DNA of 64,000 nucleotides, from positions 1-64,000 of the forward strand of contig DASP01000012.1 in assembly GCA_002503825.1 (NCBI GenBank), read 5' to 3'. Every line of letters begins with the position of its first letter. Position 1 is the first letter of the stretch. This document shows positions 1-8,928 of this stretch, piece after piece. The notes beneath the pieces are model-generated. The model saw nothing but the letters and a program-made list of their open reading frames with translations. It was not told where the DNA came from and ran no database searches. The DNA comes from Methanoregulaceae archaeon UBA467. GTDB lineage: Archaea; Halobacteriota; Methanomicrobia; Methanomicrobiales; Methanospirillaceae. The position numbers and the translations under genes are program-made.

Positions 1-74
1 CTGTTCTGGCAGCTCTTGTGGATGCTTTCGAGGAAAACCCCTTCATCCCTTCTGTCGCTCACACATCAGGCTGA
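1..74 (+). CDS. C-terminal end of a gene running in from the left
   Basis: The third forward frame is open from the window edge to a TGA at 72-74 and encodes about 23 residues ending NPFIPSVAHTSG. Its composition (Leu/Ala/Val/Glu, an amphipathic LVDAFEEN stretch) looks like ordinary protein, unlike the other two frames. Too little is present to name a family. It converges with the secreted-protein gene that follows; the A/T-rich stretch at about 83-105 separates the two stops and could serve as a terminator for both. Confidence 0.4.
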   Translation, partial: VLAALVDAFEENPFIPSVAHTSG

Positions 75-112
75 ACAGTTACAATTTTTAAAAAAATAAA
101 AAAATGAAGTTA

Positions 113-1078
113 TCAGAGGGCTTCAACAAATCCCGGTGCAGTGATCTGTGATTTATAATTCATCACTTTCTGGAAGAGAGTAATCTCTCCAGCCGCAGTA
201 GTTGATTCTGAGTAGACAAGGTCTTCCGCTTTCATAATGGGGGCAGACTCAGAATAGATTGCTGTCCTGGCTTCCTGGAGGTGAACGTTCATGTATGCCT
301 CTGCACTTCCCATCGCAGGGATATCGCCAAATCCGGTGAGCTTTATGTTGTAGTTCAGCTCGACACCAGAGTCCGAGACAGGGAGATCCCAGCCAATATC
401 CCCTTCATCATATATACTGCCTGCATACGGCATGATGTGACGCTCTGAAGTACCGGTGGTTAAAGACCCGATTGTCAGGTCAATGCTGCTGCCTTCTTCC
501 ACAATGTTGCAGAATGGCGGGTTGAGGGTATGCAATCCCGAGGCGAACGGACACAGCATGATCTCATCGTCATAGTATGTTGTCCCGACTCCGTCGAGGA
601 GCGTGCTTTCATCAGAGACCATCCGTCCGGTTTCGCTTCCGACAAATTCGACAATCTTATCAGTGACAACATTATACTGGTTTTCTGCGGCCATACCTGA
701 GGTATCGGCTGTGATTCCCTTGGTATATGTGATAAGTCCATGATCTGCAAGGGTGTTTTCCATATACGAACTGGAATAGACCGAATGACTGTCATACCAC
801 AAAGGTAGTGGAACTGGAAGTCCGCACTGTCCGCAGTTTATGATTTGCGAGACAATGGAATCGGTTTCGGTTGCCGTACCGAACGCTGATATTGCCGTCA
901 TTGTTTTAAACCCCTGTGTCTCAGGGACTTGCGGTACACCCGTATCTGCCAGTGCCAGGCATGTACAGAGAATTAAAATGCTTAATGATAAAATAGCAAT
1001 CCGTTTTTTAATTATAAAACCTCCTTTATGTAATGTGCTGGACGTCCAGCATAGATTTCCAGCATGAAATTTTATCAT
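113..1078 (-). CDS. Secreted protein of unknown function with an unclear start
   Basis: A protein of up to 321 residues. Residues 22-45 form a signal peptide: two lysines, then a hydrophobic run ending CTCLALA before DTGVPQ. The mature part is acidic, Gly/Ser/Thr rich and beta-strand-like with a few cysteines (NCGQCG near 81-86, one more pair near 170-190); I do not recognise a family. The ATG at 1078 would put 21 polar residues before the signal peptide. A strong AGGAGG lies at 1020-1025, directly upstream of ATA (1015-1013) and ATT (1012-1010) and the KKR start of the signal peptide, so initiation at a non-ATG codon there is a real alternative. The gene stands alone, convergent with the fragment on its left. 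Confidence 0.7.
   Translation of the reverse strand: MIKFHAGNLCWTSSTLHKGGFIIKKRIAILSLSILILCTCLALADTGVPQVPETQGFKTMTAISAFGTATETDSIVSQIINCGQCGLPVPLPLWYDSHSVYSSSYMENTLADHGLITYTKGITADTSGMAAENQYNVVTDKIVEFVGSETGRMVSDESTLLDGVGTTYYDDEIMLCPFASGLHTLNPPFCNIVEEGSSIDLTIGSLTTGTSERHIMPYAGSIYDEGDIGWDLPVSDSGVELNYNIKLTGFGDIPAMGSAEAYMNVHLQEARTAIYSESAPIMKAEDLVYSESTTAAGEITLFQKVMNYKSQITAPGFVEAL
1036..1051. promoter_or_regulatory. Perfect 16-bp palindrome at the 5' end of the secreted-protein gene
   Basis: TGCTGGACGTCCAGCA is a perfect palindrome. It lies 11 nt upstream of the AGGAGG ribosome site of the neighbouring minus-strand gene. If that gene starts at the codon after AGGAGG, the palindrome is in the leader or core promoter and could be an operator or a leader hairpin. 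If it starts at the upstream ATG, the palindrome is coding. Confidence 0.45.
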
Positions 1079-1310
1079 TGAGATGAGTATTTAATCATTT
1101 GGAATTATCTTTAATATATTCACTTTTTTAACAAAAAGATATCAGTTCATGGTTTTTTCACTTTAATAGTATCAGCCTGAAAAAAATGGTCTGAAACCCC
1201 CATTGTAGTCCCGGAAATCAGGTATATTATGCCACATACTGCAATTACTTCCGGTTTGTCTTTTTATTCCTGTATTGTGTTTTTTTAATGACGCACCAAA
1301 ATGCCCGCAG

Positions 1311-1418
1311 TAAAAATGCAAATTTTATCGCATTTTTATCCTGCCGGACAGGAACCCCATAAAGATCAAACGGTCCGTGGTATAAGGCGTAAAACGAATG
1401 AATTTATAAAGGCGTAAA
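1311..1418 (+). promoter_or_regulatory. Promoter region with inverted and direct repeats
   Basis: This is the part of the 1079-1438 gap with structure; the rest is AT-rich with T-tracts and no gene. TAAAAATGC (1311-1319) and GCATTTTTA (1330-1338) form a 9-bp inverted repeat. A TATA-like TTTATAAA lies at 1403-1410. AAGGCGTAAA occurs twice (1384-1393 and 1409-1418), 25 bp apart, flanking the TATA element. That spacing suggests a regulator binding both sides of the core promoter of the gene at 1439/1505. Confidence 0.45.
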
Positions 1419-1438
1419 TCTCATTAAAATCGCTTGAA

Positions 1439-1837
1439 ATGCCCTTAATATTGTCTGACGACAGCTTTTCATACGCCATACATACAAGAGATCCCGGTGG
1501 CATAATGATCCGTCCTGCACAAAACTTCTACAGGGATGCTGGCATGGTCAGAACGTCAGGCAGGGGGCTTGCCCTGTGCATGGCGGGGGTCAGTTATTAC
1601 CTGAGGCCAGAGGACGTCCGGGATCTCCTTAATGAACATCCGTGTGATATTGTCGACCCTGCCGGGGAGAAGGAAGGTGTTGCATGGCTCTCGCCACTCA
1701 TACAACAAAAAAAGCGTGAAATGACGTTGCTGATCGGAAACAGAATATATTCGGTGGATATATCGCACCTCACCCGTCTCATGGCAAAAAAACAGGGAGC
1801 AGTAAAAATCAGGGAATACGTGAAAGGATTCGTGTAA
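1439..1837 (+). CDS. Small protein of unknown function
   Basis: A protein of 132 residues from the ATG at 1439, or 110 residues from the ATG at 1505. The second start has GGTGG four bases upstream and begins MIRPAQNFYRDAGMVRTSGRG, which reads like a natural N terminus. The first has no ribosome site but would be nearly leaderless relative to the TATA element at 1403-1410. The C-terminal half is basic (KKREM, MAKKQGAVKIREYVKGF), with a central RPEDVRDLLNEHP helix. There is no signal peptide or membrane segment, so it is probably cytoplasmic. I do not recognise the family. It stands alone, convergent with the HD-domain gene. Confidence 0.6.
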   Translation: MPLILSDDSFSYAIHTRDPGGIMIRPAQNFYRDAGMVRTSGRGLALCMAGVSYYLRPEDVRDLLNEHPCDIVDPAGEKEGVAWLSPLIQQKKREMTLLIGNRIYSVDISHLTRLMAKKQGAVKIREYVKGFV

Positions 1838-1889
1838 ATACAACGAAACGATTCATTTTTTAGAGAGATCTTTCATTTCCTGCTGGTCA

Positions 1890-2504
1890 TCACGTTACAG
1901 GAGACGGATCAGGTATCGACAACTCTTCTTCCAGGCTCCTGACAAAATACTCGAGGAGGTCGTGACGGCGTTGTGCAATCTCTGTTGCAGTCTTTGTATA
2001 CAGGTGATCGTTCAGTTTCAGCAGTTTTTCATGGATATGTTCGATGGCGTCCTGCATCTCCCCGTTGTGTTCCCCGGCCCGCATGAACGTCCGTGCAATG
2101 CCGGTCGCACCCATTGCGTCGAGCTTGTCGGCATCGGAGAGGATCTTTGCTTCAGGGGTTTTTGGCTTTTGATCGGAACGGTAACGGTGGGTCCGGATTG
2201 CACCGGCTATCGGCGGTATGAGAGCAGGTTCATAATGTATCGAAGAGAGGAAGGATTCTGCAATTTTTGCGCCCTCCTCTTCGTGAGGTGTGCCATCCTT
2301 TTTTTCGAGCGGGCGGGCGATATCATGGAACAGGGCTGCCGGGATGAGGATGTCCATATTTGCATGTTCTTTTTTCCCGATCATTTCGCACAGGCAGGTG
2401 ACCCTCATGACATGGTCGAATCCATGCGACCCTGATGCGGAAAAAGCTGATTTTACATAGGTATGGATTTTTTGCAGATGTAGTTCCCTCATCCTTTCGT
2501 CCAT
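1890..2504 (-). CDS. HD-domain phosphohydrolase
   Basis: A protein of 204 residues with the HD superfamily metal-binding pattern: His31 in SHGFDHVMRV, His60-Asp61 in ALFHDIA, His74 in TPHEEEG and Asp124/Asp126 in LSDADKLDAMG. The last motif is typical of the YedJ-like HD hydrolases, which are compact single-domain proteins of about 200 residues acting on nucleotides or phosphate esters; the substrate here cannot be read from sequence. There is no signal peptide, so it should be cytoplasmic. It ends convergently with the small protein on its left and has its own upstream region, so it is probably monocistronic. Confidence 0.85.
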   Translation of the reverse strand: MDERMRELHLQKIHTYVKSAFSASGSHGFDHVMRVTCLCEMIGKKEHANMDILIPAALFHDIARPLEKKDGTPHEEEGAKIAESFLSSIHYEPALIPPIAGAIRTHRYRSDQKPKTPEAKILSDADKLDAMGATGIARTFMRAGEHNGEMQDAIEHIHEKLLKLNDHLYTKTATEIAQRRHDLLEYFVRSLEEELSIPDPSPVT

Positions 2505-2728
2505 ACAGGTATGATGGGGAAAATATTCTGATATAGGTTGGTTTTTATTCCTGCCAGGCCGGGTGTAAAATTCATATGATGACCTTAATTTCAGGTATCT
2601 GGCACGGGATACTGTGGCGTAACGGAATTTTTTAAAAAAAGAATGAAAATATCAGCAGGTATTTTTTTTATGGATGGATAAATGCCGGATGCAACAGCCC
2701 ATTTCATTTATTTACCGGGACGGTGGTT

Positions 2729-3484
2729 TTATTCCCCTGATCCTGCCGGAACCATGGTGAATTCGATGACTTTTGACTCTCCGGGACGTATCAGAATTAT
2801 TCTGCTCTGCTCACTGTAACCGTCTGCTTTTATCGCGATAATGTGAATTCCGGTAGAGAGTCCTGATAGTGTGCAGGGGGTGATCCCTCTGGATATCCCG
2901 TCAGCAACGACTGCCCCACCGGGAGGAATCGATACAATTTGCATGGATGGTGCAGGTATGGGCGTTCCAAGCGGAGTAATTGACGGGTGAGTCAGGGTCG
3001 GTTTCGTAGTAAGCGTTGGGCAGATGGTGAATGAAGGGATTGGAGTCCCGGGCGGGGTGATTGATGGCCGGGTCAGGGTAGGTTTCGGGGAAATGGTCGG
3101 AACTGGTGTGGCCTGACATGGAATAAGAACTGCATTGAGGGTTACAGTATGCCTGTCCCGGATAAGCACGGTCCGGGTCCAGTCCTTATACCCATTCATC
3201 CTGATCGTAATGATATGAACCCCGGATGGGAGACCCGGCAGCGTACAGGGTGTGGTGCCCGGAACCGCACCGTCCACAAGTACCTCTGCGCCGGAAGGAG
3301 TCGAAATTACGATAAGCCCGGCGGCAATAACGCCGGAATTATCCTGCCATAGTCCTGGCGTATCTGAAAACAGAACGACAGAGACCGTGGGTTGTGACGG
3401 TGAATACGGTAACGCTGCGATAGCGGGCGCAATTGAAGCGCACCCGATGCATACGATGAGAAGGAAGAGAAGAAGCGGTTTCAT
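2729..3484 (-). CDS. Secreted protein with two PEGA domains
   Basis: The start at 3484 is chosen because AGAGGT lies four bases upstream and the ATG opens a clean signal peptide (MKPLLLFLLIVCIGCASIAPAIA). The frame stays open upstream to 3682, but that part does not look like protein. The mature protein has two PEGA domains (a beta-sandwich surface module), each with the P-G-A-x-V-x-x-D-G and T-P-C-T-L turn motifs. They are joined by a Thr/Pro-rich linker in which a PSITPxGTPIP unit is nearly duplicated. PEGA domains are common in archaeal S-layer-associated proteins, so an extracellular structural or binding role is inferred. It is similar in style to the PEGA part of the 1112-residue protein at 20332-23670. 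No C-terminal anchor is visible. Confidence 0.8.
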   Translation of the reverse strand: MKPLLLFLLIVCIGCASIAPAIAALPYSPSQPTVSVVLFSDTPGLWQDNSGVIAAGLIVISTPSGAEVLVDGAVPGTTPCTLPGLPSGVHIITIRMNGYKDWTRTVLIRDRHTVTLNAVLIPCQATPVPTISPKPTLTRPSITPPGTPIPSFTICPTLTTKPTLTHPSITPLGTPIPAPSMQIVSIPPGGAVVADGISRGITPCTLSGLSTGIHIIAIKADGYSEQSRIILIRPGESKVIEFTMVPAGSGE

Positions 3485-3747
3485 AATACCTCTTATGGAC
3501 ATGACAATCAGGGATATTGTACTCTTTTCAGATATCTGAAAAGTAATTGGAGAGAAGAATGATATAGGCATATGCCTGACATGCACAGCATTCCCTGCGA
3601 GGTAAAAAATATGAAACCGGGTAATGCCGGGAAATAGTGGCTGGATAACGCCAGTGATCAGGTACCTGATACCCCGTGTCAATCCAGGTCCAAAACTATG
3701 TAAAAAATGGTCCGGGTTGCAATCTTCATTTTACCTATGCTGAACGG

Positions 3748-6700
3748 TTAATAATCTTTTATAGCGTTATAAATTCTCTTATGGTCTGTGATATCTATGC
3801 TAATACCTCTCATCCCGCAGTTTTCATTTTTACAGACAATCGGTATGTGGTATACCATCATCGGAAATGTGGTTCCGTCCTTTCGTAATCCTTGTAATTC
3901 ATGGTGTCTTGGAAATTCTGATGGTTTGTGCAGTATCGCATCTTTAAATTCATTTAAAATCCATTCGCGGTCATCGGGATGGATCATCTGCCATAGATTC
4001 AGTCCTTTCTTCATATCCTCCGGTGTATACCGGAACATCTCGTAACAGCGGGAATTTGCATAGGTCAGATTTCCTTCGATATCACACTCCCAGACGGACT
4101 GCGGGATCATCTCGATTATACACCTGAACCACTTTTCACTGTCATGTAGCGCCGCTTCTGCCTCTTTTCGTCCGCTCATGTCAATAAAACTTTCAAGGAG
4201 GTAGGCACGGTTTCCAACGCTGACCGGAACCACGGTTTTGATAATTGGCTTCTTTTCACCACCTGTTGTGGTAAGGACCCCCTCCCTGCGGATAACGTCC
4301 TCACCGAGTTCCGTGAACGGGCATGGAGCGTCCTCTGCATGGCAGAGAAACTTTTTACAGGATTTACCTGTTATTTCATTCTTTTTTGCCCCGATTAATT
4401 CAGCGGCGGTCGAATTTACATCAAAAATTGCGGAAGTCTGCGGGTCGATCACCATGAGCCCGGACTGCGTGGAGTTAAATATTGTCAAAAGATAATTCTC
4501 ACTATTCTTCAGCGCTTCTTCCGCCTGCTTTCTCTCGTTTTCCTTAAGTGCTTTTTCTGCAATATCCCGCTGGAGGGCGATTGATGCTGCATGGGCATAG
4601 GTATCGATGAGAGACATATCCGGGACAGTTGCACCCTTGTGAAGCAGTATTGCCGCGTTACCATAGATTACACCGCCCCTGGCAAAACCAATGGCATAGA
4701 TATCTCCGATGTTGACCGCATCAGTGATGCAGTTGCAAATATCCTCGGGAATTCCCCTGAATGTAAGATCGTAGAGCGAAAACGAAACTTTATGCAAAAT
4801 ACCAGTTTTCAGCCCGGTATGGGCGGTTGAATCCATTTTAAGTTCAATCCCGACAGGGTCAAAACCAAGACAGTCAGTGCATTTTGCATGGTCTGTCTCA
4901 TCCAGTAAACACCTGAGGGTAACCATGCCGGTGGTGTTATCATATGAATTCAACAGGATCATGGCATCCGGGGCCATGGTCTTCAGGTCTGCTGCGATTT
5001 TTGCATAAATATCCGATTCGGACTGTAGTTCGATAAAATCCTGTATTTTTCGGGAGAAAAATTCCATCCTGGCAATATGGTTCTTAATTTCTTCAGTTGC
5101 CGCATGCCGTTGCGTCATGTCCCGGAATATCCCTTCGATCCCACGTACGTTTCCATTCTCGTCATAGAACCGGTGGCTGCTCACCGCAACGTGCAGTGGT
5201 GAGCCGTCTTTTTGTTTCAGGACGACCTCATAATCCGTAACCGTCTCGACTCTGTCGAATTTTTCAACGAATTCCTTTCTTTTTTCCGGGTCCATATAAA
5301 ATGTGTTTGCAATATTTTTTCCGATGCAATCATCGAGCGAGTTATATCCCAGTATTTTTGCCCAGCTCGGGCTTGCCATGATCAGGATTCCGTCCTCATC
5401 CGCCCTGTAGTAGACGTCCTCGATATTTTCGATTACGCTCCGGTAGAGTTGTTCGCTTGATTTCAGCGCATCCTCGGCAATCTTCCGGTCAATCGCAATC
5501 GCTGCCTGCTGTATGAATGCCTCGATATAATCCCTGTTCTTCAGCCCGGGCCTGCATTGGGTGCACATTCCGATATATCCGATAATCCTGCCTTTGGAGA
5601 CGAGCTCCATAATGTACGATTCGCACTCTCCTGCAGTATCGCTGATACGGCTGCAGATCTCCTCAGGGTTTTGCATATGAGATGACTGGAAAAACGTGGG
5701 AATTTTGACGAGCCTCCTGTTCCGGATAAGTTCACCGGGGTCATCGTTTCCAACGGTAACAATGATATCCGTATCTTTCATTCCAGAAATATTCTGCACG
5801 TATCCGATGGCTTCCGGGCTGCCGGCAAGGCTCTGAAGAATAAGTGTCCGGTCCGGTTTGCGATAAAGGCCGACCCATGCCAAAAGCCCCTGCGAGAGGG
5901 TCTGGACATGGCGTGCGACGTATTCATAAATATCATCATTATCTCCAAAATCCATGAAGTCCCTGCCGGTCTTAGAGAGAAACTCCATCATTTTGATGTA
6001 GTTATTAATCTTCGCTGCTGACTCGCATTTCTCGGTGATATCCCTTCCTACTCCCTGGTACTCATGGAGATTTCCCTCATTATCGTAAAGCGCACGGATT
6101 GTCCAGAGGTTCCATCCTGTTTTACCGGACGGATTCGCAATCCGGCATTCAATCGTAGTAACAGGATTTTCTTTGTCAAGGGACGGAAGTGACCTGTCCA
6201 GGAAGGCCCGGTCCTCATCATATATTCCGGGTATGTGGTATTCTCCCGGAATGTCTGCTGCTTTTTTACCAAGATAGCGTGCGTACGAGTCATTTGCATA
6301 GATAAGCGCCCCGTCTGACCGGAATCGTGTGATAAATTCGGTCTGGTCCTCAACAATACCCCTGTAACGTGCCTCGCTGATTTTTAAGGCTTCTTCCGAC
6401 TCTTTCCTGGAAGTTACATCCTCGATAATGAATGTCAGGCCGTGGTGGCCGTTTTCAAATACCGTCGGAACCTGCTTTACCCTGAAGTAAAATCGTCTGC
6501 CTTTTTGTGTACACGCGGTCTCCGTGATGTTCTCGGTCAGATGATTCTCTTCGCCAGGCAATTTGTCTGCTATTAGGTTTTTTATGAATGAGATTTTAAT
6601 TTCATCCACTTTTTTTCCGATTAATTCCTCACGTGGGAGGTGGATACGCTGGAGGACCGGTTCGTTCACCTGGATGATGGTCTGCTCAGAATCAAGAGAA

Positions 6701-6948
6701 ATGACATAATCCGAAGAAAATTCTATCATTGCAGAAACGGGAACCCGCTGGGAGAGGAAGTATACCTTTGCCGTGCCCAGCATCTTCATCTCCACCTGCC
6801 CTGCGATAGTGAGCATGTCAAGGTACTTGGCCACCAGGTTCCGGTTTAATTTTATTTTCGTGGAGAGATCAGAGATAGTGATACCCCGCGGGTTCCATCT
6901 AAGGTACTGGGTTATTGTATTCACCTTATCCGGATCAAGAACTGCCAT
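3748..6948 (-). CDS. Winged-helix multi-PAS/GAF sensor regulator (no kinase domain)
   Basis: A protein of 1066 residues. The N-terminal 70 residues form a winged helix (TQYLRWNPRGITISDLSTKI, then NLVAKYLDMLTIAGQVEM). Then follow PAS, PAS, GAF, PAS, GAF, PAS and PAS modules, recognisable by their ends (DVTSRKES, DITEKCES, DMTQRHAA, DMSGRKEA, DITDHKRI). The protein stops right after the last PAS: there is no histidine kinase or ATPase domain. It is therefore probably a cytoplasmic one-component transcription regulator sensing redox, gas or small molecules. The second GAF segment has CTQC- and CTDC-type cysteine pairs nearby that could bind metal. A TATA-like element at 6974-6984 puts the transcript start next to the ATG at 6948, favouring it over 6957. 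It is divergent from a TPR gene, with a shared inverted repeat between them. Confidence 0.85.
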   Translation of the reverse strand: MAVLDPDKVNTITQYLRWNPRGITISDLSTKIKLNRNLVAKYLDMLTIAGQVEMKMLGTAKVYFLSQRVPVSAMIEFSSDYVISLDSEQTIIQVNEPVLQRIHLPREELIGKKVDEIKISFIKNLIADKLPGEENHLTENITETACTQKGRRFYFRVKQVPTVFENGHHGLTFIIEDVTSRKESEEALKISEARYRGIVEDQTEFITRFRSDGALIYANDSYARYLGKKAADIPGEYHIPGIYDEDRAFLDRSLPSLDKENPVTTIECRIANPSGKTGWNLWTIRALYDNEGNLHEYQGVGRDITEKCESAAKINNYIKMMEFLSKTGRDFMDFGDNDDIYEYVARHVQTLSQGLLAWVGLYRKPDRTLILQSLAGSPEAIGYVQNISGMKDTDIIVTVGNDDPGELIRNRRLVKIPTFFQSSHMQNPEEICSRISDTAGECESYIMELVSKGRIIGYIGMCTQCRPGLKNRDYIEAFIQQAAIAIDRKIAEDALKSSEQLYRSVIENIEDVYYRADEDGILIMASPSWAKILGYNSLDDCIGKNIANTFYMDPEKRKEFVEKFDRVETVTDYEVVLKQKDGSPLHVAVSSHRFYDENGNVRGIEGIFRDMTQRHAATEEIKNHIARMEFFSRKIQDFIELQSESDIYAKIAADLKTMAPDAMILLNSYDNTTGMVTLRCLLDETDHAKCTDCLGFDPVGIELKMDSTAHTGLKTGILHKVSFSLYDLTFRGIPEDICNCITDAVNIGDIYAIGFARGGVIYGNAAILLHKGATVPDMSLIDTYAHAASIALQRDIAEKALKENERKQAEEALKNSENYLLTIFNSTQSGLMVIDPQTSAIFDVNSTAAELIGAKKNEITGKSCKKFLCHAEDAPCPFTELGEDVIRREGVLTTTGGEKKPIIKTVVPVSVGNRAYLLESFIDMSGRKEAEAALHDSEKWFRCIIEMIPQSVWECDIEGNLTYANSRCYEMFRYTPEDMKKGLNLWQMIHPDDREWILNEFKDAILHKPSEFPRHHELQGLRKDGTTFPMMVYHIPIVCKNENCGMRGISIDITDHKRIYNAIKDY

Positions 6949-7058
6949 GGTCAACATATCTGGTTACTAACTGTTTTTATAAATGTTTCTGCCAGACGGA
7001 ACTGCAGTGCACTATTGCCATGCACTCTTCCGATGCAGTCCCAACTGGCATATCCAAC

Positions 7059-7090
7059 TTGCAATCCGGTATTGCAAATTCTTATTTATG
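7059..7090. promoter_or_regulatory. Inverted repeat in the divergent promoter of the PAS regulator and TPR gene
   Basis: TTGCAAT (7059-7065) and ATTGCAA (7071-7077) are perfect 7-bp arms around a 5-bp spacer. The repeat sits directly upstream of a TATA-like CTTATTTATG for the TPR gene and about 80 bp upstream of the TATA-like element (6974-6984) of the winged-helix regulator. This is the expected position for an operator, possibly autoregulatory. Confidence 0.45.
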
Positions 7091-7158
7091 CCTTTGAATA
7101 AGTGAATGTCAATCACAAACATGCCAGTTAGCATTTTGTGGATATGGGGGCAGAAAAA

Positions 7159-7506
7159 ATGACATGGAATGAAAGAAACGCAATTTCTCCGCATTCGGAG
7201 TATCTCTACCAGAAAGCTCGTGAAAAAGCAGACAGCGGGGAATATGAACACGCTATTGAAATGCTTCACCAGGCAGTCGAACACTCACCTAAAAACTATC
7301 ACGCACTATGCGAACTGGGGAACTGTCATGACTACATGAGCCGGTACGAAGATGCAGTCTCATACTATGACAAGGTAATCACTCTCGATCCGTTCAATGC
7401 AGATGCCTGGTTTAACAAAGGTATGAGCCTTAAAAAAATGGGGCGCGAAAATGAAGCTGCCACATGCATTGAAAGGTCGATAGACCTGTACTTCGGGAGA
7501 GCCTAG
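7159..7506 (+). CDS. Small TPR-repeat protein
   Basis: About 115 residues made almost wholly of three tetratricopeptide repeats (LYQKAREKADSGEYEHAIE, ALCELGNCHDYMSRYEDAV, AWFNKGMSLKKMGRENEAA) with the usual W/L-G-Y-A-P spacing and NPxxA-type turns such as LDPFNADAW. TPR units form a helical scaffold for protein-protein contacts. There is no signal peptide. The ATG at 7159 is preferred because GGGGGC lies six bases upstream; GTG 7138 and ATG 7144 are in frame further up. Divergent from the large PAS regulator, which may be its partner or its controller, though that is only inferred from position. Confidence 0.8.
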   Translation: MTWNERNAISPHSEYLYQKAREKADSGEYEHAIEMLHQAVEHSPKNYHALCELGNCHDYMSRYEDAVSYYDKVITLDPFNADAWFNKGMSLKKMGRENEAATCIERSIDLYFGRA

Positions 7507-7717
7507 GGGGACAAATAATTCTTTTCCTGATTACTCATATTCAATCCTGAATTCGGCACGTCCGGGGGGTGAAGGGTGTAGTTGAGGTAAGCAGGGGAAA
7601 AAGGGACACACAAGTTTCGACACAACATCATGTACAATGGCCGTGATGAACGACACAGTTCAAAAATATCACGGCGGTATAACCCTTTTATTTTAACATT
7701 AAACGTATTTTACTGAA

Positions 7718-8347
7718 TTATCTTCGGACGGTATACCCCTTCCGGGCAAGAACACGTATCACATAGTCATCCCATGCTGCATCATCCGGTTCTTTGAGGT
7801 GATTGATATGTTTCTCGAAAATCCGGGTCAGGGCCGGGTCTTCAGATGCCAGGTGGCGGTAATCCATGATCCGGCCCGCCCTCTTACCGCCAGGACCAAG
7901 GATGAGCATCCGCCAGCATCCGTAATCTCTGCAGATTTCAGGGCGGGTCAGGTGAACGGTACAGTATCCTTTTAAAGAAGCAGTATCAAAACGGAAGAAC
8001 GGGCATGCCTCGGGACGTTCGCTGAAAATAGTCATGTCAAGAAAAAGGCTGATCTTGTCAGGATCAACTCTTACCTCTGTTTTTTCCCCGGTATATTCGT
8101 TATTTACCAGAAAGTGGAAATCCCCGCGGTCTTTAATTATGGTGTGAACCAGTCCGAGATGACTGCAGCATTCCCCGCACTGGGAACATTCGAATGTCAG
8201 ATTATCAACCGTACCGATAACCGGTATCCCGTTTATCCACCTTAACTTCACCGGTCTGTGGTGAAGACAACGGGGACCGTCCATGACGGAACCGGGGTCA
8301 TTGTTGAGATCGCTGTAAATAATTACGGTAAAGAACTGCTCACGCAC
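7718..8347 (-). CDS. YkgJ-type cysteine-cluster protein
   Basis: A protein of 209 residues with the cysteine pattern of the YkgJ (zinc/iron-chelating cysteine cluster) family: CSQCGECCSHLG in the first half, then CPFF, YCTVH and ICRDYGCW. The clustered cysteines probably bind a zinc or iron-sulfur centre; no enzymatic activity has been assigned to most members. There is no signal peptide. The start is uncertain: ATG 8347 gives a 50-residue N-terminal extension and ATG 8284 (MDGPRCLHH) is an alternative; neither has a good ribosome site. It is followed upstream by another small Cys-rich gene on the same strand. Confidence 0.75.
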   Translation of the reverse strand: MREQFFTVIIYSDLNNDPGSVMDGPRCLHHRPVKLRWINGIPVIGTVDNLTFECSQCGECCSHLGLVHTIIKDRGDFHFLVNNEYTGEKTEVRVDPDKISLFLDMTIFSERPEACPFFRFDTASLKGYCTVHLTRPEICRDYGCWRMLILGPGGKRAGRIMDYRHLASEDPALTRIFEKHINHLKEPDDAAWDDYVIRVLARKGYTVRR

Positions 8348-8392
8348 ATTCAGTTGAAGTACTGGCAGGATAAATCTCCCACAGGGAATATG

Positions 8393-8842
8393 CTATTGCG
8401 GTTTTTTCTCTGAATCAAAGACTACTGACAGGTCCCCGGAGATCAGGCCTTTCCATGCCTCTTCGATCCACCGCTTCATGACGAGGTAATGACCCTGGCA
8501 GAGAAAATTTCCACCCCTTGAATCTTCCCACGCGACTGGTTCTGTACAGCCCCTGAAGATGCAGGGACCGGCCTTCCGACCTGAAAGCTGCCGGTACCCG
8601 TTGATATCCGGAATAAAAGTGATGATCGTGAACTTTTCAATAAGGCTCCTGATACGGGAAACCGGGTCCGGAGACATGAAGTGATATTTCCTGATATGAG
8701 CCTTAATCATTCCTGTATCACGGCAACCCGGGTGAGAACAGGAGCGATAAGTGTTATCCGGAAAGAAACGGGAGAAATAAAAAAAACGGCCACTGGAGAT
8801 ACTACAACTGCATGTACAAGAGATCCGGATGAAACACGGCAT
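8393..8842 (-). CDS. Small Cys-rich protein of unknown function
   Basis: A protein of 149 residues. A CSHPGC pair near residue 35 with HIRKYH nearby resembles a zinc finger. A second Cys set, CIFRGC and a later CQGHY near the C terminus, could complete another metal site. The C-terminal third (MKRWIEEAWKGLISGD) is helical. A TATA-like AATATAAAAG at 8871-8880 puts the likely transcript start within a few bases of the ATG at 8842, supporting that start on a nearly leaderless message. No family is recognised; binding of metal or nucleic acid is a guess. It precedes the YkgJ-type gene on the same strand, about 45 bp apart. Confidence 0.55.
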   Translation of the reverse strand: MPCFIRISCTCSCSISSGRFFYFSRFFPDNTYRSCSHPGCRDTGMIKAHIRKYHFMSPDPVSRIRSLIEKFTIITFIPDINGYRQLSGRKAGPCIFRGCTEPVAWEDSRGGNFLCQGHYLVMKRWIEEAWKGLISGDLSVVFDSEKKPQ

Positions 8843-8928
8843 TAAAACGTGATGTTGTCTCCCTGCTGTTAATATAAAAGTCTCTCTGTATCACGGTTGT
8901 CGTTCCCTGACAAAAATGAAATGGTGAC

